Position numbers and translations under genes: made by a program. A stretch of DNA of 64,000 bases from an uncultured Bacteroides sp. (GTDB taxonomy: Bacteria > Bacteroidota > Bacteroidia > Bacteroidales > Bacteroidaceae). The stretch's first letter is position 1, and each line of letters starts with the position of its first letter. The stretch covers positions 1 through 64,000 of the forward strand of contig NZ_CAUFUE010000003.1 in assembly GCF_959029255.1 (NCBI RefSeq). The letters are read 5' to 3'. The notes below the pieces were generated by a model. The model had not been told where the DNA came from. It did not search any database and saw only the letters and a list, made by a program, of their open reading frames with translations. Of this stretch, positions 59,812 to 64,000 are shown piece after piece.

Positions 59812-61737
59812 CTACAGCGCCTCTACTTCCCTTAGCCACATCTCCGACGAAGCATCGCTAGGCATACGCCAATCTCCTCGCGGACTGATTGAGATACTTC
59901 CCACTTTCGGTCCATCCGGCAAACAAGAACGCTTGAATTGCTGGTTGAAGAAACGGCGGAAGAAAGTCTTCAACCATTTCTTGATGGTTTCTTCATCATA
60001 CGCTCCCTTGAAAGTACGTGATGCCAAGAAGAAAATTTTGGAAGGACGGAAACCGCAACGCAAGAAATAATAAAGGAAGAAATCGTGCAACTCATACGGA
60101 CCCACCAAATCTTCGGTAATCTGCAGGATATTTCCGTTCTCATCTGCAGGAATCAGTTCGGGGCTGATGGGGGTATCCACAATATCTAATAATGTGGCAC
60201 GTGAAGCTTCATCCATATCATTTTCCGCTACCCACTTCACCAGATGTTTGACAAGAGTCTTGGGGACACTTCCATTTACACCATACATCGACATGTGGTC
60301 ACCGTTATAAGTAGCCCAACCCAACGCTAATTCCGAGAGGTCACCTGTTCCGATAACCATCCCCCATGTTTGGTTGGCAATATCCATCAATATCTGCGTG
60401 CGCTCACGTGCCTGCGAATTCTCATAAACCACATCGTGTACATTAATATCATGGTCTATATCCTTGAAATGCTGGATACAAGCTTCCTTGATGCTCACTT
60501 CACGTATAGTCACTCCGAGAGAATTCATCAAATCAATGGCATTGGTATGTGTACGGTCGGTAGTTCCGAAGCCCGGCATCGTAACACCGATAATTCCTTT
60601 ACGTTCCCAACCCAGTTTATCGAATGTCTTTACGCAAACCAGTAGCGCCAATGTAGAATCCAACCCACCTGAAATGCCCACTACCGCACTCTTGGCATTG
60701 GTATGCACCAACCGTTGAGCCAGTCCGGATACTTGAATAGAAAATATTTCTTCGCAACGTTCATTCAAGGTAAGTCCCTGCGGAACAAATGGATGCTGTT
60801 CAAAAGTACGGGTAAGATTAAGTTCTTTGCTATTGACATATTCAGTAGAGATACGCACCGGAACTTCCGGCGCACAATTGGCATGACAAGCGGCAAATGT
60901 AGTATTCACACGACGTTCAGTACGCAGATGTTCCACATCTATTTCACTGATAACAACTTGTTCCTCAAAAGAGAATCGCTCATTGGCTGCCAGCAACGTA
61001 CCATTCTCATAAATCAAACCGTTGCCCGCAAACACAACATCGGTAGTCGACTCACCGAATCCGCATGAACTGAATACATATCCGGCAATGCAACGGGCTG
61101 ACTGCTGACTGATGAGCGAACAAAGATAGCTATGTTTTCCTATCCCCTCATTATCCGCCGACAAATTAAACAATATCTCTGCTCCCTGCAATGCTAACAT
61201 AGAACTGGGTGGCACAGGCGCCCATAAATCCTCACAAATTTCAATCCCGAAAGTAGTATCGGCGGTTTCAAAGAGTAAGTTTCGTCCAATAGGAACAATC
61301 TGCCCACACAGACGCACATTGTTTTCAGAAATCTCGCAGGCAGAAGTAAACCAACGCTTCTCATAGAATTCCTTATAATTGGGCAGATAGGTTTTGGGAA
61401 CAACGCCCAGCACTTTACCTTTCTGAATAACAACCGCCGCATTCAGTAAGACTCCGTTCAATGCTATAGGCATTCCCAATATAGATATGATATCCAATTG
61501 ACGCGTATTGTTCAGGATTTGTATCAGTCCCATTTCCGCCTCTTCGAGCAAAAGCTGCTGTGTAAAAAGGTCTGCACAAGTATATCCAGTGATGCACAAT
61601 TCAGGAAAAGCAATAATCTGCACACCTTTTCCATCGGCAATGATAATCTCTTTTTCAATTTGTCCGGCATTGAACTTGCAGTCCGCCACCTTGACACGGG
61701 GCACAGCCGCCGCTACCTTGACATATCCGTAATTCAT
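59812..61737 (-). CDS. nadE: Glutamine-dependent NAD+ synthetase
   Basis: A 641-residue two-domain enzyme. The N-terminal nitrilase-type amidase (about 1-290) releases ammonia from glutamine: FPELCITGYTCADLF carries the catalytic Glu, VVPKTYLPNYKEFYEKRWF the Lys, and FGIEICEDLW the Cys. The C-terminal synthetase has the PP-loop VGISGGLDSTLALLV. It makes NAD+ from deamido-NAD+. I chose ATG 61737 (MNYGYVKVAAAVPRVKV) because conservation begins there; a start at 61764 would add nine residues. Confidence 0.95.
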   Translation of the reverse strand: MNYGYVKVAAAVPRVKVADCKFNAGQIEKEIIIADGKGVQIIAFPELCITGYTCADLFTQQLLLEEAEMGLIQILNNTRQLDIISILGMPIALNGVLLNAAVVIQKGKVLGVVPKTYLPNYKEFYEKRWFTSACEISENNVRLCGQIVPIGRNLLFETADTTFGIEICEDLWAPVPPSSMLALQGAEILFNLSADNEGIGKHSYLCSLISQQSARCIAGYVFSSCGFGESTTDVVFAGNGLIYENGTLLAANERFSFEEQVVISEIDVEHLRTERRVNTTFAACHANCAPEVPVRISTEYVNSKELNLTRTFEQHPFVPQGLTLNERCEEIFSIQVSGLAQRLVHTNAKSAVVGISGGLDSTLALLVCVKTFDKLGWERKGIIGVTMPGFGTTDRTHTNAIDLMNSLGVTIREVSIKEACIQHFKDIDHDINVHDVVYENSQARERTQILMDIANQTWGMVIGTGDLSELALGWATYNGDHMSMYGVNGSVPKTLVKHLVKWVAENDMDEASRATLLDIVDTPISPELIPADENGNILQITEDLVGPYELHDFFLYYFLRCGFRPSKIFFLASRTFKGAYDEETIKKWLKTFFRRFFNQQFKRSCLPDGPKVGSISISPRGDWRMPSDASSEMWLREVEAL

Positions 61738-61878
61738 AAGAATTCTATTATTATTTGAGCACAAAAATACGGCAATTTCTCTACAAACACAAAATAATCA
61801 GCTTTTTCACTTTGTATTTCAGTGAATAATTAGTACGTTTATCAGCTTTTTTCCGAATAATAATTCAATAAGCAAACT

Positions 61879-63768
61879 ATGATAATCAATCAGTATAGGA
61901 AACTGTTACTTATATTGTTGTTTCTGAATACATTTTTCTCTGTTTCCGCCAAGGAAAAGGAATATGTATTAGTACTCAATTCCATCAATCTGGAAGAGGC
62001 ATGGGTGAAGAATTTCTATCAGGAACTAGTAGTGCGATTCAGCGAACGAAAAGACCTGGATTTAATAGACGAACAGCTATATATACCCATGCTGAAAACT
62101 AAAGAAGAAGTAAGTGCGTTACAAAATAGAATATTGGAAGCGCATCCGGTTCCGCCCCGAATGGTACTTATCATTGGAGATCCCGGATGGTTGGTCTGTT
62201 CTCCCCTGTTCGACGGTCCGTGGAAAGACATCCCTATTGTGCTTTGCTATTCACGCGAAAGAGTGCCATCTTCCTTGCAAACACTACTGGATAAAAGTAT
62301 CCTGACGAGTGAAAACAGTATTCCTATCGCAGAGTTTAACAGGAAATATAACATCACTGTCCTGAGACAACCTTATTTTATTCCGCAGACTTTGAAGTTA
62401 ATACAACGATTACAACCCGAGGTTAAAAAAATCGCTTTTATTTCGGACGAACGTTACATCAGCGAAGTGACGCGGCAAACACTTCAGGAAGTCATCAGAA
62501 CCGAATTCCCTAACTTGACTCTGGAATTACTCTCCTCGGCACAACTTAGTACAGAGGAACTGCTGGACACTCTAAGTACATACAACCGAAAGACAGGCGT
62601 TATTTATTATTCCTGGTTTCGCCAATATGGAAACAAGAATGGGTTCTACTTGTCCGACCATATCAAGAAAATCCTTCCGACGTTTCTGGAAGCTCCGGTA
62701 TATACATTAGTAGACTTCAATCTGCGAGAAAACCTGTTTGCAGGAGGGCATTATATTTCCATTCAAGACTTTACGGATAATGTCATGGTAGTAGTCGACC
62801 GTATTCAATCGGGAGAAACAGCCTCTTCCATTCCCTATCAGGATGGCGGCACTCCACACACCTATCTGAACTACACCGACCTGAAATGGTGCAATATCCC
62901 GGAAACCCTCTACCCTGCCGATGCTATTTATTATTTTAAACCTCCCACCTTCTATCAGGAATACAAGGATTATATATGGATGACTGTTGCTTTTATCGTA
63001 CTCCTCATTCTGTTTTATTTCTTACACCATATCCATTCCTTAAAACAGAAGCGCGAACTCATCAAGGCAAAAGAGCATGCGGAAGAGTCCGACCGCTTGA
63101 AATCTGCGTTCCTTGCCAATATGAGCCATGAAATACGGACTCCGCTCAATGCTATTGTCGGTTTTTCAAGTATCCTTGCCGAATCGGCAGATACACCGGA
63201 AAATCATGAATATATCCGTATTATTGAAAACAACAATTACTTGCTGTTACAATTGATTAATGATATTCTCGACCTGTCCAGAATAGAAGCCGGATTGCTG
63301 GAATTCACCTATTCTCCTGTCAATGTCAACCGATGTGTCCAGGAATTGGAAGACGCCTTCCGGTTACGAATGCCCCAGGATGTAAAATGTATCACAAGCC
63401 TGGCTTTAGATAAATGCATCATTTATACAGAAAAGAACCGGGTGATGCAAGTCCTTAGTAATTACATTTCCAATGCCATCAAATATACCACTCGGGGAAA
63501 TATCACCATCGGCTATTATTCTCCGCAAAGCGGCAAGATACGTTTATTTGTCCGTGATACGGGTTGCGGCATTCCCGCCGACAAACAACAGGAGATATTT
63601 GAGCGCTTCGTCAAGTTGGATACGTTCAAGCAAGGTACGGGATTGGGACTATCCATCTGTCGGATGATTGCTGAGAAATTGCACGCAACCGTAGGCATCG
63701 ATTCCGAATTGGATAAAGGTTCGGAGTTCTGGTTGGAAATACCCTATCAACCGATAGAAGCACGATAA
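61879..63768 (+). CDS. Periplasmic-sensing histidine kinase (ABC-substrate-binding-like sensor)
   Basis: A 629-residue kinase. A signal-like N-terminus precedes a long extracytoplasmic region (about 25-365) that looks like an ABC transporter substrate-binding fold (EYVLVLNSINLEEAWVKNFYQEL, VPPRMVLIIGDPGW). One membrane helix (about 363-386) leads to HisKA with MSHEIRTPLNAIVGF (His 417) and a HATPase_c domain with N box near 527, DTGCGIP near 559 and GTGLGLSI near 586. No receiver or HPt domain is present and no response regulator adjoins it. The ligand is unknown. Confidence 0.93.
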   Translation: MIINQYRKLLLILLFLNTFFSVSAKEKEYVLVLNSINLEEAWVKNFYQELVVRFSERKDLDLIDEQLYIPMLKTKEEVSALQNRILEAHPVPPRMVLIIGDPGWLVCSPLFDGPWKDIPIVLCYSRERVPSSLQTLLDKSILTSENSIPIAEFNRKYNITVLRQPYFIPQTLKLIQRLQPEVKKIAFISDERYISEVTRQTLQEVIRTEFPNLTLELLSSAQLSTEELLDTLSTYNRKTGVIYYSWFRQYGNKNGFYLSDHIKKILPTFLEAPVYTLVDFNLRENLFAGGHYISIQDFTDNVMVVVDRIQSGETASSIPYQDGGTPHTYLNYTDLKWCNIPETLYPADAIYYFKPPTFYQEYKDYIWMTVAFIVLLILFYFLHHIHSLKQKRELIKAKEHAEESDRLKSAFLANMSHEIRTPLNAIVGFSSILAESADTPENHEYIRIIENNNYLLLQLINDILDLSRIEAGLLEFTYSPVNVNRCVQELEDAFRLRMPQDVKCITSLALDKCIIYTEKNRVMQVLSNYISNAIKYTTRGNITIGYYSPQSGKIRLFVRDTGCGIPADKQQEIFERFVKLDTFKQGTGLGLSICRMIAEKLHATVGIDSELDKGSEFWLEIPYQPIEAR

Positions 63769-63809
63769 AACATTTTTAAGAAACTGAATATAAAATTTCT
63801 CTATTTTCT

Positions 63810-63840
63810 TTTGGAGTATTCAAAGAAGTATCTATCTTTG
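63810..63840 (+). promoter_or_regulatory. Promoter of the Fur/PerR gene
   Basis: TTTG (63810-63813), 19 bp, TATCTTTG (63833-63840): a full match to the Bacteroides promoter consensus, 48 bp before the start codon. Confidence 0.75.
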
Positions 63841-63888
63841 CAAAAGAATTAAATATGTAATTATTACAAGTTTGAATTATCAGATGAT

Positions 63889-64000
63889 ATGGATGTAATA
63901 AAAAGATTGCAAACGCACAACATTAAGCCTTCATTACAGCGAATAGCTATAATGAACTATTTGATGGAGCATCGCACACATCCTACGGTGGATGAGATTT
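63889..64000 (+). CDS. Fur-family regulator (PerR-like), N-terminal part
   Basis: The first 37 codons are visible, MDVIKRLQTHNIKPSLQRIA followed by MNYLMEHRTHPTVDEI. This is the winged-helix start of Fur-family metal-dependent regulators (LR..KPT.QR..I...L....HPT.DEI). The absence of an N-terminal His-rich start and the similarity of the helix point to PerR, but the metal and sensing residues are past the window edge. Confidence 0.85.
   Translation, partial: MDVIKRLQTHNIKPSLQRIAIMNYLMEHRTHPTVDEI

Noticed and set aside
1..64000. Insertion sequences, tRNA or rRNA genes
   Set aside because: No transposase motifs with terminal repeats, no cloverleaf-like segments and no rRNA sequence were recognised by reading; a tRNA scan would be needed to exclude a missed tRNA.

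Overview
The window looks like chromosome of a gut Bacteroides (Bacteroidales). The evidence is the Bacteroides-type promoter element TAnnTTTG ahead of many genes, a capsule locus headed by UpxY and UpxZ, an HU-like protein paired with a 'smalltalk' miniprotein, a Porin_10-type porin, and lipoproteins and TPR proteins of Bacteroides type. I cannot name the species from sequence alone. I see no rRNA, tRNA, CRISPR array or intact insertion sequence.

Region 1 (1-15206, minus strand) is housekeeping plus sulfur chemistry. It reads SPOR lipoprotein, then a tight seven-gene run (CysQ, SLC13 permease, CysC, CysD, CysN, sulfotransferase, PCMD protein), then RuvX, peptide deformylase, a long TPR protein, ThrS, IF-3, L35 and L20. 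The sulfur genes make PAPS, move sulfonate to an acceptor and remove PAP. No reductive sulfate assimilation genes are present, so the cluster looks built for sulfonation.

Region 2 (15383-19348) holds a DEAD-box helicase, a three-gene small envelope cluster (YtxH, holin-like, 83-residue protein), HU plus smalltalk, and a ParE/RelE-type toxin-antitoxin pair.

Region 3 (19561-40988, minus strand) is a complete capsular polysaccharide locus. In transcription order it has UpxY, UpxZ, a decayed gene, UDP-glucose dehydrogenase, UDP-GlcNAc 2-epimerase, a phosphonate block (PEP mutase fused to a cytidylyltransferase, phosphonopyruvate decarboxylase, an iron alcohol dehydrogenase, LicD), a flippase, a deacetylase-like protein, glycosyltransferases, a polymerase, a glucuronyl C5-epimerase-like protein, an acyltransferase, and a final initiating sugar transferase plus aminotransferase. 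The predicted product is a zwitterionic or acidic capsule with glucuronate or iduronate and a phosphonate, possibly 2-hydroxyethylphosphonate. Just upstream (41193-41420) are 21-bp inverted repeats around a promoter that points away from the capsule genes. This is an invertible promoter captured in the OFF orientation.

Region 4 (41580-43512) holds accessory plus-strand genes next to the switch: a frameshifted small gene, a DUF2693-like and a DUF4373-like protein, with an attenuator-like hairpin and 11-bp phased repeats.

Region 5 (43673-64000) is central metabolism: ManA, then GalM, a sugar MFS transporter and GalK, transketolase, RpiB, a GH28 pectinase, a 2-oxoacid:ferredoxin oxidoreductase operon with an embedded 57-residue membrane protein, a porin, a solute-binding protein, NAD synthetase, a hybrid-type periplasmic-sensing histidine kinase without receiver, and the start of a Fur/PerR regulator. 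Several intergenic gaps here carry inverted repeats built from short tandem words.
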